Part shown: positions 26,820 to 35,357 of the stretch, one piece after another
Numbering within the stretch: the first letter of the stretch is position 1
How the letters are laid out: each line of letters opens with the position of its first letter
From: Actinopolyspora biskrensis
GTDB taxonomy: Bacteria; Actinomycetota; Actinomycetes; Mycobacteriales; Pseudonocardiaceae
Direction: 5' to 3'
Length of the DNA: 64,000 nucleotides
Assembly: GCF_013408175.1 (NCBI RefSeq)
Contig: NZ_JACBYW010000005.1
Span: forward strand, 186,001-250,000
Program-made: the position numbers and the translations under genes
The notes under the pieces: generated by a model
Told to the model about the DNA's origin: nothing
Databases searched by the model: none
What the model saw: the letters and a program-made list of their open reading frames with translations, nothing else

Positions 26820-27620
26820 GTGATTCGGAACGTCCTGACCATCGCGGGGACCGATCCCAGCGGGGGAGCGGGCGTCCAAGCCGACCTGAAGGCGTTCTCG
26901 GCTCACGAGACCTACGGGATGTCGGTGACCACGGCGCTGGTCGCCCAGACCACGACAGGGGTTTCCTCGGTGCACGAGGTGCCAGCCGGGTTCGTCACCG
27001 AGCAGTTACGCACCCTGCTGGACGACGTGCGGGTGGACGCGGTCAAGATCGGCATGCTTTCGGACGCCGCGATCATCGGTGCGGTCGCCGCGGAACTGGA
27101 GCGGTACTCCCCGCCGAACGTCGTGCTCGATCCCGTCATGGTCGCCAAGAGCGGGGACAGGCTGCTGGCGGGGGAAGCCGTGCTGGCCCTGCGCGATGAG
27201 CTGCTCCCCCGCGTGGACCTGATAACGCCGAACCTGCCGGAAGCCGCCGACCTGCTGGGCGCGGAGGAGATCACCGACGTCGGGGAGATGCCCGAACAGG
27301 CGGCCCGTCTGAGGGAGCTCGGTGCCGCACGGGTGCTGCTGAAGGGCGGACACCTCGGCGGGAGCTCCAGTGTCGACGTGCTGGACGCGGACGGTGCGGT
27401 CGAGTCCCTGCGCGGGGAGCGGGTGGACACGAGGAACGACCACGGAACCGGCTGTACCCTTTCCGCTTCGATAGCCGCCCTGCGCGCACGACGCCCCGAC
27501 TGGTCGACGGCGGTCCGGGAGGCGAAGGAGTACCTGAGCGGAGCCCTGCGTGCCGCCGACCAGCTCGAAGTGGGAAACGGGCACGGGCCGGTGCACCACT
27601 TCTACGCCTGGTGGGGTTGA
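26820..27620 (+). CDS. thiD: Hydroxymethylpyrimidine/phosphomethylpyrimidine kinase
   Basis: Phosphorylates HMP and HMP-P to HMP-PP for thiamine synthesis. About 266 residues from the GTG at 26820, which follows AAGGGG; the frame is open further up but that part is Arg-rich and unlike the family. VLTIAGTDPSGGAGVQADLK binds HMP, KIGMLSDAAIIGAVA and VVLDPVMVAKSGDRLL are standard, and DTRNDHGTGCTLSASIAA holds the anion hole and catalytic residues (the family reads TXNTHGTGC). A TPP riboswitch precedes it and tenA follows. Confidence 0.95.
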   Translation: MIRNVLTIAGTDPSGGAGVQADLKAFSAHETYGMSVTTALVAQTTTGVSSVHEVPAGFVTEQLRTLLDDVRVDAVKIGMLSDAAIIGAVAAELERYSPPNVVLDPVMVAKSGDRLLAGEAVLALRDELLPRVDLITPNLPEAADLLGAEEITDVGEMPEQAARLRELGAARVLLKGGHLGGSSSVDVLDADGAVESLRGERVDTRNDHGTGCTLSASIAALRARRPDWSTAVREAKEYLSGALRAADQLEVGNGHGPVHHFYAWWG

Positions 27621-27745
27621 TGCCCCCCGCGGGCCGCTCCGCGTAGCGGTCCGGTGCGGGAAACCCCGGACCTCTGCGGGAGCCGGGACGCGGAGAGCAA
27701 CCAACCGGAACGCCCCGGCCCACACGTCGAGGCGGGAGGAGAACC

Positions 27746-28480
27746 ATGACTCGTCGACTGCCCGAGCCCGATCCGGACGGTTTCTGCGCCGCCGCATGGG
27801 CGCACACCGCCGAGCTGCAGGACGCGATCGTGCGCCATCCGTTCAACCTGGCGCTCGCCGACGGAACGCTGCAGCGCGACCGCTTCGCGTTCTACATCGT
27901 TCAGGACGCGCGCTACCTGTTCGGATTCGCCCGGGCTCTGGCCGCGACGGCGGCACGAGCCGAGGACCCGGCGGACTCCGCTTTCCTCGCGGGCAGCGCG
28001 CACGGGGCCCTGGCCGAGGAACGCAGGCTGCACGCGGGCTACGTCGAGCAGCTCGGTCTCACCGGGGAGGAGATGTCCGGTATCGAGACCTCGCCGACCT
28101 GCTTGGCCTACACCTCGTACCTGCGGGCGAGCGCGCAGAGCGAGCCCTACCCGGTGGCGGTCGCCGCGCTGCTGCCGTGCTTCTGGGTGTACCAGCACGT
28201 GGGCAGCACGATTCTGGAGAAGACGGGGGACACGTCCGAACACCCCTACGGCAGGTGGATCGAGACCTACGCCGACGAGGAGTTCGCCGCAACGGTGCTC
28301 GGCGCCAGGGAGCTGGCCGACAGGTTGGCCGCCGCTGCCGACGAGCGAACCCGTGAGCGGATGCTCACTGCTTTCGTCCGGTGCAGCGAGTACGAGTGGC
28401 TCTTCTGGAACAGCGCGTGGGAGAAGCAGGAGTGGCCGACCGCGCGCTGGCTTCCCCGGCGGGGGGACCACGTGGAGTGA
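27746..28480 (+). CDS. tenA: TenA family thiaminase II / aminopyrimidine aminohydrolase
   Basis: Hydrolyses aminopyrimidine thiamine breakdown products to HMP, which ThiD then phosphorylates. 244 residues. The nucleophilic cysteine of TenA_C proteins is in AALLPCFWVYQHVG and the catalytic glutamate region is SEYEWLFWNSAW; FYIVQDARYLFGFARAL supplies the substrate-binding aspartate and tyrosine. It follows thiD by 125 nt on the same strand under the same riboswitch, so a salvage role is likely. A hairpin terminator follows at 28545. Confidence 0.9.
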   Translation: MTRRLPEPDPDGFCAAAWAHTAELQDAIVRHPFNLALADGTLQRDRFAFYIVQDARYLFGFARALAATAARAEDPADSAFLAGSAHGALAEERRLHAGYVEQLGLTGEEMSGIETSPTCLAYTSYLRASAQSEPYPVAVAALLPCFWVYQHVGSTILEKTGDTSEHPYGRWIETYADEEFAATVLGARELADRLAAAADERTRERMLTAFVRCSEYEWLFWNSAWEKQEWPTARWLPRRGDHVE

Positions 28481-28544
28481 CCGCTCGTGCGGTCCCGCTC
28501 CTGGCGCCGGGGGACCGTTCGAGCTCGGGCGCCCGGAGCGAGAA

Positions 28545-28574
28545 CCGGCGGGGCCGACCGGCGAACCCCGCCGG
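28545..28574. terminator. Hairpin between convergent tenA and pyruvyltransferase genes
   Basis: CCGGCGGGG (28545-28553) pairs perfectly with CCCCGCCGG (28566-28574) over a 12-nt loop. It lies between convergent genes and can serve both strands. Confidence 0.55.
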
Positions 28575-28593
28575 GCCGAACGCGGGACCTCGC

Positions 28594-29721
28594 TCAGTAG
28601 ATCCGGCGCGCGAGCGAGACCTTGGAGGCGCGCAGTTTGCGCAGCGTCCCCGAGTCGAAGCCACCCGTCGGTGGCTGGGACATGCTCAGGTCCGTGTTCA
28701 GCGACCACCCCGAGCCGCGTTCGACCAGCGAACGGTGCTTGTTGGTGTAGTAGTTCGTGTCGATCACGATCGCCGTACCGCAGGCGCCGGCCGCGGCCGC
28801 CATCAGATGCATGTGGAAGCGGGTGGACAACCAGCGTTGCCCCGCTGTGGCGGGCAGACCGTTGTCCATGATCTCGGAGAAGGGGTAGAAACGCGCCCCC
28901 GGCAGCTCGTGTTCGACCAGGGCGAATATCTCCCGGTCCACCCGGGGGATCCCCTCCACGAAGCCGACCTGCTCGGAAGGAACTCCCCACTGGCGCAGCG
29001 TGTCCAGCACGTGTCCTGCGAGCGCGGGAGCGCTCAGCGTGAGCAGATCCGACTGGATGCAGACCATGACCTCGGGAACCTGATCGTCCCGGTAGAGCCC
29101 GGCTCCGGTGTCGAAGAAGAGATCGTCCCCCGTGGAGGTGACTCCCGGAACGTCGGCCAGTACCTCGGACGACGGTTCGTCCCGGACGTCGACGACGTCG
29201 AAGTGCCGTGCCAGCTCCCGCACCAGCGGGCGAGCGTCGGCCGCCACGGGTGTGAGGCCCTGTCCGGTCATGGCCAGCCGCCCCCCGGAGTGCTCGCTGC
29301 TGGCCACAGCTGCGGCCAGCAGTCCGATGTGGTGCGGCCAGATGCCGTTGATGTAGCCGCCTCCGATGACGTGGAACACATCGGCGCGAGCGGCCACCCT
29401 GATTCCGGCCACCCAGCGGGGGGCCATTCCGGGGTTGTCGATCGCCTGCTTGACGAAGGAGGCCACTTGCCAGGGCTCGCTGGACGAGGCCTGCCAGCAC
29501 AACCGCCAGAAGGTGTCGGTGAAGCGCACGTTCGGGTGCAGTTCCCCCAGCAGCACCTCGCTGGGCCCCGGATTCGGGCAGTCCAACCACACCGTGGATT
29601 CCGGTGCGTGATGGGCGAGGTACTTCAACCAGGTGGCGGCGATGAGTTCGTCACCGTAGTTGGGGTTGCCCGTGGTTCCCACGAGATAGAAGGTGCTGTG
29701 CCCCGGGGGCGAGTTGCTCAC
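28594..29721 (-). CDS. Polysaccharide pyruvyl transferase family protein
   Basis: 375 residues. Family members add a ketal-linked pyruvate to cell-surface polysaccharides. TTGNPNYGDELIAATWLKYL at the N terminus, VFHVIGGGYINGIWP, the linker VVDVRDEPSSEVL and the late STRFHMHLMAAAAGACGTAIVID region match PS_pyruv_trans. No membrane segment. It is the last gene of a minus-strand cluster whose other members are two coiled-coil/membrane protein pairs, 73 nt after the second membrane protein, so a role in wall or capsule modification at growth sites is an attractive inference. Confidence 0.85.
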   Translation of the reverse strand: MSNSPPGHSTFYLVGTTGNPNYGDELIAATWLKYLAHHAPESTVWLDCPNPGPSEVLLGELHPNVRFTDTFWRLCWQASSSEPWQVASFVKQAIDNPGMAPRWVAGIRVAARADVFHVIGGGYINGIWPHHIGLLAAAVASSEHSGGRLAMTGQGLTPVAADARPLVRELARHFDVVDVRDEPSSEVLADVPGVTSTGDDLFFDTGAGLYRDDQVPEVMVCIQSDLLTLSAPALAGHVLDTLRQWGVPSEQVGFVEGIPRVDREIFALVEHELPGARFYPFSEIMDNGLPATAGQRWLSTRFHMHLMAAAAGACGTAIVIDTNYYTNKHRSLVERGSGWSLNTDLSMSQPPTGGFDSGTLRKLRASKVSLARRIY

Positions 29722-29794
29722 TACGTGCTCCTTGACCGGTCTCGGAGGGCGCTGCGTCTCGAGCGTCCCCTGAGAACGGTCGTCGCGGAGTGAG

Positions 29795-30268
29795 TCACTC
29801 GATACCGAGCTCCCTGGTGACGCTCAACAGGCGCGCTCTGGCCCGACCGAATCGTACCGCGCAGTCGGAAGTGCAGAGATCAACCCGCTTTTCCCACCTG
29901 CTCGTGGTGGTGCCGAACGAGCGTTCCGCGTCCTCCCAGGTGGGGGTTGCCTGTGGGGATTCCGTGTCGGGCAGGGTGTCCTCCCCGCCCTCTCCCCCCT
30001 CCTGCCGTGCCGTCGGGGATTCCCACCCGGGCCTCTCCGGGGAGGACGTCGACTCGGGGCTCCGCCGTTTCGTGGAGACCCGCTCCGCGGCGGGGGAGGC
30101 GCCGGGACGGGTCCGGCCGGACCGCCCCGAGCGCGCTGCCCTCTTGCCGCCCCTGCGGTGCTCGCGGCGCAACAGCGGCACGAACACCGCGGCGGCGAGT
30201 CCGAAACCGACGAGGAAGGTAAGCACCAGCATGTCGATGGCGGGGAAGGTGGACTGCGCCAATGGCAT
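29795..30268 (-). CDS. Single-pass membrane protein paired with DivIVA-like gene (copy B)
   Basis: About 157 residues. One transmembrane helix lies at the N terminus (MLVLTFLVGFGLAAAVFVPLL), then a basic stretch (RREHRRGGKRAARSGRSG), a long low-complexity Ser/Pro/Glu linker, and a conserved-looking C-terminal segment WEDAERSFGTTTSRWEKRVD ending at GRARARLLSVTRELGIE. The cytoplasmic tail would face the coiled-coil protein encoded 20 nt upstream. The ATG at 30268 follows GGAGAG; GTG 30283 is an alternative. The architecture is the same as that of the protein at 31555-32244. Function unknown. Confidence 0.7.
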   Translation of the reverse strand: MPLAQSTFPAIDMLVLTFLVGFGLAAAVFVPLLRREHRRGGKRAARSGRSGRTRPGASPAAERVSTKRRSPESTSSPERPGWESPTARQEGGEGGEDTLPDTESPQATPTWEDAERSFGTTTSRWEKRVDLCTSDCAVRFGRARARLLSVTRELGIE

Positions 30269-30288
30269 GATGTCTCTCCACACGTCGT

Positions 30289-31392
30289 TCAGTTACGAGC
30301 CGCCGGACCGGTGGTGTCCGTTCCGCGGAGCTCCCGCCCGGAATCGGACTCCTCGTCCTGACGAAGGGACTGCGCCGTGGCGTCCGCCGTGAACTCCCGG
30401 GAGTTCTCGTCGCCGGGGGGTCCGCTCGGATCGCGGTAGACGGATTCGGGGGACTCGAAGTAGGTGACTTCCGCGTTCGTCGGATCCCCCCACTGGACGG
30501 GCAGCCACATCTGCCCGTCCGGGACCTCGCCCTCCACCGGAGTTCCCGCCGGGGGCTCCTTCGAGGACTGCTCCGGAATCGACCGGCTCGCCGGCCGCTC
30601 GTCCGAGCCCACGTTCTCGACGGTGCTCCGCTGCAGCGAGGTCACCGAGGACCCGATCCTGTCGGTGGCCGTGTCCAGGGCGGTCAGCACTTGGGTGCGG
30701 AGCGTTTCCAGCTCCGAGCGGTTGTGCTCGATCTCCTCGAGAACACGTTGCCGGTAGTCCTCGGTCTCGGTCTCGCGGCGTGCGCACTCCTGCCGCGTCC
30801 GCTCGTCGAGTTCCTCGGCTTGCTGCTCGGCCGCGCTCATCAGGGACTTGTAGGCGTCCCGAATCGAACGGCGCATCCGCTGTTCCCGCTCACGGAGCTC
30901 TTTCAGCTGATGTGTCCGTTCCCGGTTCAGCTGATCGCGCCGTCTCTCTATCTCGGCCAGTACCTGCTCGCACTGCTCGTGCAGTTCTCCGGCAGTTCCT
31001 TCGGCCTGCTCGATCAGCCGGTCGGCCTCGGTCTCGGCGGCCCCACGAATGATCTCGGCTTCGTGTCTGGCCTGCTCGCGCAGTGTCTGCAGCTCCTCCT
31101 CGGCCATGTTCAGCATTTCCTGCACACGCTGGGAGGCCACGGGCAATCCGGTGTCGGAGGTCTCCAGGTGACGCAGCCGCTGCTGGGTCGCGTTGAGCTC
31201 CTCGCGGGTCCGGTCGTAGAGCGCCCGCAGATCCGAGTTGAGCCGGGCGGCCTCGTTGCGGTCGATGGTGACCAGCTCCAGCTGGTTCTCCAGCACTTCG
31301 AGGTGTTCGAGGACCTGGTCCCGATGAAAACCGCGGAACGTGACGTCGAACCCCGGCCGGAGTGGCACCACGGCGTCGGCGGCGTCTTCCAT
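30289..31392 (-). CDS. DivIVA/FilP-like coiled-coil protein (copy B)
   Basis: 367 residues. The N-terminal 60 residues (VVPLRPGFDVTFRGFHRDQV) have the DivIVA membrane-binding pattern FRGY-x2-x-x-V. Residues 40-250 are a heptad-rich coiled coil, e.g. AEEELQTLREQARHEAEIIR. The C-terminal 110 residues are acidic and unstructured. Such proteins recruit wall synthesis to poles in actinomycetes. It is a clear paralogue of the protein at 32249-33331: both begin MED-x-A, share VPLRPGFD and QEMLNMAEEE-type sequence. AGGAGG precedes the ATG at 31392. The pairing with a single-pass membrane protein is repeated in both copies. Confidence 0.85.
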   Translation of the reverse strand: MEDAADAVVPLRPGFDVTFRGFHRDQVLEHLEVLENQLELVTIDRNEAARLNSDLRALYDRTREELNATQQRLRHLETSDTGLPVASQRVQEMLNMAEEELQTLREQARHEAEIIRGAAETEADRLIEQAEGTAGELHEQCEQVLAEIERRRDQLNRERTHQLKELREREQRMRRSIRDAYKSLMSAAEQQAEELDERTRQECARRETETEDYRQRVLEEIEHNRSELETLRTQVLTALDTATDRIGSSVTSLQRSTVENVGSDERPASRSIPEQSSKEPPAGTPVEGEVPDGQMWLPVQWGDPTNAEVTYFESPESVYRDPSGPPGDENSREFTADATAQSLRQDEESDSGRELRGTDTTGPAARN

Positions 31393-31554
31393 GTCGAATC
31401 CTCCTGTCCGCCACTGCCCCTGCGAAGTCGGTTCGATGTTCGAAAAGAGTGGATGTGTCGTCGGAGCGCCGCCCGGCGAACGGGGGAGGAACCGTGAAGC
31501 GGGAACGGTCTCCCCCGTTCGCGGGGCTGGTTTCGGTTCTTCGCACCGACTCGG

Positions 31555-32244
31555 TCAGTTCTCCGGCCGGTGTCCGTTGGTCGAGGGCTCCGCTTCGCCC
31601 GTGCGCAGTTCTCCGCTCAGCCTGCTGCGGAGCTGATCCAATCGGTTCTTGCTGTCGTCCAGCGCCTCCATGTATTCGCGGCGGAACCGTTCGGCGATTT
31701 CCTGACTGCCGAAGTCCAGGTTCTCCGTGGAGGTGTGCTGTGTCCTGTTCTGTTCCTGGTTCCTTTCCCGCGGGGGTTCGTTGTTCGGTTCCCGCGGGGG
31801 TTCGTTCGGATGACCGTTCCCGGTCGTTGTTTCCGTTCGCGTGGTGTCGTCCCGGTCGGGCATCTCGTTCCGTGCGGTCGGTCGGGGTTGGTCGGGCACC
31901 GTCTCGGGGTCGGGGAACACGCCGGGGGAGGGTGGCCGGGGCGTTTCGGAGGAGGAACTCGTGTGGGAGGTGGCCGGGGCGGTCTCGGTTCTCCCCGCGG
32001 GCCCCTCCTCCGGGTCCCCCGTGCCGACCCTGCGTGGTTGACCGTTTCGACCCGTGCCGGTGAGCAGGGCCGTGGAAGTGGTCAGCCTGGCCAGTTGGCT
32101 GCGCAAACGTGCTTGGCGGTGCCGTGCTCGGACCAGCAGTATCGTGGCCGGGATCGCGGTGACCAGCGCCCCGCACAGCACCGCCAGCCCCAGCTGGAGA
32201 GCTCGCTCTCCGGCCGGGCCCCATGACGTCAGTTCAGCAAGCAT
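31555..32244 (-). CDS. Single-pass membrane protein paired with DivIVA-like gene (copy A)
   Basis: 229 residues. A transmembrane helix at about 17-38 (LGLAVLCGALVTAIPATILL) is followed by a basic juxtamembrane part (VRARHRQARLRSQLARL), a 110-residue Pro/Thr/Glu/Asn-rich linker, and a C-terminal amphipathic segment AERFRREYMEALDDSKNRLD. It begins 4 nt after the stop of the upstream coiled-coil gene, so translation is coupled. Same layout as the protein at 29795-30268 but with little sequence identity outside the anchor. Function unknown. Confidence 0.72.
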   Translation of the reverse strand: MLAELTSWGPAGERALQLGLAVLCGALVTAIPATILLVRARHRQARLRSQLARLTTSTALLTGTGRNGQPRRVGTGDPEEGPAGRTETAPATSHTSSSSETPRPPSPGVFPDPETVPDQPRPTARNEMPDRDDTTRTETTTGNGHPNEPPREPNNEPPRERNQEQNRTQHTSTENLDFGSQEIAERFRREYMEALDDSKNRLDQLRSRLSGELRTGEAEPSTNGHRPEN

Positions 32245-32248
32245 CGAA

Positions 32249-33331
32249 TCAGTGTCCGTATTCGACTGAATAGGGTTGGTTTCCGCCGTCCGCTCCCCGC
32301 GTTCCCGTGCGGTTCAGTACGGGGACCTCCTCGTGCACCGGGTCGTCCTCGGTGACCGGATCGAGCGGAATCGGACGGTTGAGCGCGTCCGACGCCCCAT
32401 GACCCGGTTGAGCGGGTATCCCGCCGTCCGCCGGTTCCGCGGCCGAACGCGCGACGTTGTGCTGCGGAGCGGAAGCGGGGCGGCCGTCGTCCACCGCGGA
32501 GTGGGCGTCCGCACCGGAGGATCCGGTGGTCGACTCGGACGCCTGGTCGACGACCAGCAGTGGTTTCAGCTGCTCGTCGAGCACCGTGCGCTGCTGGCCG
32601 ATGAAGTTCGCGGCCGCGTCCACGTTCTGCAACAGCCTGCTCCGCATCTCCTCCAGCTGCTCCGCCCTGGAGCGCAGGTCGGACATGAGCTCGGAATGCT
32701 TGCGGAGGGTGCCCTCCTCGAGCTCCGCGCACTGCTCCCTGGTGTTCTGGAGCAGTTCGTCGGCCTCCTTGCGTGCAGCGTTCAACGCTTCCTCGTAGGT
32801 GTTGTTGTAAACGTGCTGCAGCTGGTCAGCCTTGGCGTCGAGGTCGGCCGAGCGCGCCGCGTGCTCCTCGTCCATGTGCTGGCGGCGCCGTTCGAGGTCG
32901 TCGACGAGCTCGGCGCACTCCTTGCGGAGCTCGGCAGCCCGGTTCTCCGCCTCACTCCTGATCTGCTCGGCGTCGTTCTCGGCGACCCCGCGGACCGTTT
33001 CGGCCTCCCGGTTGGCGTGCTCGCGGATGGCCGCGGCTTCCTCCTCGGCCATGTTGAGCATGTGATGCATCCGCGCCGTGGCGTACGGTTGTCCCGTCTC
33101 GGCGTTCTGGAGTCGTTTGAGTTCTCCGGTGGTCTCCTCCATCTGCCTGCGGGTCTCGTCGGTGATACGCCGCTGGTCCTCGTTCAGTCGAATGGCCTCG
33201 TCGCGGTCGGTGACGAGGATTCGGATCTGGTCCTCGAGCAGTTCGATATGTTCCAAAACCTGTTTTCGGTTGAATCCGCGGAACTCGTTATCGAACCCCG
33301 GCCTGAGGGGAACGATGGCCTCGTCTTCCAT
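32249..33331 (-). CDS. DivIVA/FilP-like coiled-coil protein (copy A)
   Basis: 360 residues from the ATG at 33331. That start matches the paralogue's MED N terminus; an ATG four codons earlier and a much longer open frame have no support. IVPLRPGFDNEFRGFNRKQV is the DivIVA-type N-terminal motif, then a long coiled coil from about 25 to 270 (EQLEEMRSRLLQNVDAAANF near its end), then an acidic tail. Expected to assemble at curved membrane or growing tips. First gene of a five-gene minus-strand cluster; a TAGGAT -10 element lies 39 nt upstream. Confidence 0.85.
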   Translation of the reverse strand: MEDEAIVPLRPGFDNEFRGFNRKQVLEHIELLEDQIRILVTDRDEAIRLNEDQRRITDETRRQMEETTGELKRLQNAETGQPYATARMHHMLNMAEEEAAAIREHANREAETVRGVAENDAEQIRSEAENRAAELRKECAELVDDLERRRQHMDEEHAARSADLDAKADQLQHVYNNTYEEALNAARKEADELLQNTREQCAELEEGTLRKHSELMSDLRSRAEQLEEMRSRLLQNVDAAANFIGQQRTVLDEQLKPLLVVDQASESTTGSSGADAHSAVDDGRPASAPQHNVARSAAEPADGGIPAQPGHGASDALNRPIPLDPVTEDDPVHEEVPVLNRTGTRGADGGNQPYSVEYGH

Positions 33332-33369
33332 AGTCCACCGCATTTCCGATCGAAACTGTGCTGATCTGT

Positions 33370-33375
33370 ATCCTA
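33370..33375 (-). promoter_or_regulatory. Likely -10 element of the coiled-coil cluster
   Basis: TAGGAT on the minus strand, 39 nt before the start at 33331, in the 285-nt gap between divergent genes. A TTGAAC lies 21 nt further upstream, a little too far for an ideal -35. Confidence 0.35.
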
Positions 33376-33616
33376 GGCGGGTTCGGGTCCCTGGTTGTTC
33401 AAGCTTGCTGTGCACGTCTGCGTTCTCACTCGAACGAGCGACGTGCGATAAACATGAATGTTTTGTCCCTATTTCGTGAAAAATTCCTCCGAAAGTCTCT
33501 TTCCGGTCAGAGTTCCGGCGCCGGGGTCCGCTCCCTCCCGGAGTCCGGCAGCGCGCCCGCTCGGCCACCAACCCCGGGCGGGAACAATCGTCGGGGGCGA
33601 AGGGTTGCACCGGGCG

Positions 33617-34720
33617 ATGGATTCCGTCGCCAACCCGGACCGCACCTCGCTGGGCGGCACCCCGGACGGGGAGACCCCGGCGAGGATCGCGGGAGTCGCC
33701 CGCGGCCGGTCGCCCGTTCCGCTCTCGGTGCTCGACCTCGCCCCGGTGGCGGTGGACACCGACGCCTCCGAGGCGTTGCTCACCTCCACGGAACTGGCGA
33801 AGGCCACCGAGCGGTGGGGGTTCCACCGTTACTGGGTCGCCGAACACCACGGGATGCCCGGCATCGCCAGCTCCTCACCCGCCGTGCTGCTCGCCCACCT
33901 GGCGGCGGCGACCAGCTCGCTGCGACTCGGCTCCGGCGGCGTGATGCTGCCCAACCACGCGCCGCTGGTCGTGGCCGAGCAGTTCGGGATGCTCGAAGCG
34001 CTGCACCCGGGGAGGTTCGACCTCGGGCTCGGACGGGCCCCCGGGACCGACCAGGGAACCGCGCGGGCGCTGCGCCGGACCAGCGGTCCCCCCTCCGCGG
34101 ACGAGTTCCCCCGGCAGCTGGGGGAACTGCTGGGGCTTCTCCAGGACGAGCTCCCCATCGATCACCCCCACGTGGATGTGCACGCGGTCCCGCGGGAGAC
34201 CCAGCCCGTCGTCTGGCTGCTCGGCTCCAGCGACTACAGCGCCGGGCTCGCGGCCTCGCTCGGACTGCCGTTCTCGTTCGCGCACCACTTCGCGTCCTCG
34301 AACACGGTCCCGGCGCTGGGGCTCTACCGGGACTCCTTCCAGCCGTCGGGCGTGCTCGACCGTCCGTACGCGATGGTCGGCGCCCAGGTCATCGCGGCGG
34401 ACACGCACGAACGGGCGCTGCACCTGGCTCGTCCGATCGCGTTGAGCATGCTGCGGCTCCGCTCCGGAAACCCCGGAAGGCTGCCGACCCCCGAGGAGGC
34501 GGCGTCCCACGAGTTCACCGAGCGCGAGCAGGCGTTCATCGACAACTGGCTGGCCGATGCCATCTACGGCACCCCCGGAACCGTGCGGGAGGAGCTGGAC
34601 GCGCTCGGGGAGCGAACCGGGGCGGACGAAATCATGATCACGGCGAACATCGCCGACCGGGAGGCGAAGCTGCGTTCCTACGAGCTGATCGCCGAGGCCT
34701 ACCGCCTGCCGGGGACGTAG
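33617..34720 (+). CDS. LLM class flavin-dependent oxidoreductase
   Basis: 367 residues in the luciferase-like monooxygenase fold, using FMNH2 or F420. [20 protein letters not shown] at the start, [40 protein letters not shown] and [16 protein letters not shown] are standard for the YhbW/MsnO8-type subgroup (TIGR03558). The ATG at 33617 is used; no strong Shine-Dalgarno is visible. The substrate is unknown and the neighbours give no clue. Confidence 0.88.
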   Translation: MDSVANPDRTSLGGTPDGETPARIAGVARGRSPVPLSVLDLAPVAVDTDASEALLTSTELAKATERWGFHRYWVAEHHGMPGIASSSPAVLLAHLAAATSSLRLGSGGVMLPNHAPLVVAEQFGMLEALHPGRFDLGLGRAPGTDQGTARALRRTSGPPSADEFPRQLGELLGLLQDELPIDHPHVDVHAVPRETQPVVWLLGSSDYSAGLAASLGLPFSFAHHFASSNTVPALGLYRDSFQPSGVLDRPYAMVGAQVIAADTHERALHLARPIALSMLRLRSGNPGRLPTPEEAASHEFTEREQAFIDNWLADAIYGTPGTVREELDALGERTGADEIMITANIADREAKLRSYELIAEAYRLPGT

Positions 34721-34973
34721 CGACACGGCGAGGGCGTCCAGCGGCCGGGTGATCTCCGTCGGGCGCATGGTGTGACGTGGGCGGCGCCACTCTCGGCGTC
34801 AGGTAGTCGCGAGCGGCGCGAAGGCGTGGCGTACGGTTTCCAACGATGGGCAGCCACGGTGTCCCGCCTCATCCGTCGGGCTGCGGTCGGCGGCCGAGCC
34901 TTCGTCCTGGAGCGGGACGAACATCGCTGCCGCGGTCCTGGTGGAGGCACGAGGCGGGATTGAGGGAGTTGTC

Positions 34974-35357
34974 GTGAAGCCGAGTGTTCTGCTGGCCGGT
35001 TACCGGGTGATGGCGTACGTGACGGCCGTGCTGCTGATCGCGTTGTGCGTGGCCATGGTGGGTAAGTACGGCTGGCCGAGCGGTACCGACGTCCAGCACG
35101 CCGGTGAGGCAGCCACTACCACGATCGGTATCGCCCACGGGTGGTTGTACATGGTCTATCTGGTGCTGGCCCTGCTGATCACCCGGTTGCTGCGGGTTCC
35201 GGTCGGTCCGATGTTGTTGGTCCTGCTGGCCGGGACGATCCCCTTCGGCGCGTTCTTCGCCGAGCGCAGGGTGGTCCAGTGGTTCCGCACGTGGAACGCA
35301 GCGAAGTCCGGTCCCGGTGCAGGGGCCGCCGAGCAGACCGGGTCGGCACACTCATGA
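34974..35357 (+). CDS. DUF3817 integral membrane protein
   Basis: 127 residues with three transmembrane helices (AYVTAVLLIALCVAMVG, WLYMVYLVLALLITRLL, VGPMLLVLLAGTIPFGAFFA). The histidine-containing HGWLYMVY and FFAERRVVQWF are typical of DUF3817, often found beside haem A and cytochrome oxidase genes. GTG 34974 follows GAGGGAG. Its stop overlaps the ctaB start (ATGA), so the two are translationally coupled and a role near haem O synthesis or the respiratory chain is plausible. Confidence 0.82.
   Translation: MKPSVLLAGYRVMAYVTAVLLIALCVAMVGKYGWPSGTDVQHAGEAATTTIGIAHGWLYMVYLVLALLITRLLRVPVGPMLLVLLAGTIPFGAFFAERRVVQWFRTWNAAKSGPGAGAAEQTGSAHS

Noticed and set aside
33332-33850. N-terminal extension of the first DivIVA-like gene to 33850
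   Set aside because: The extra 173 codons look non-coding, overlap the divergent LLM gene, and the paralogue starts at the same MED motif.
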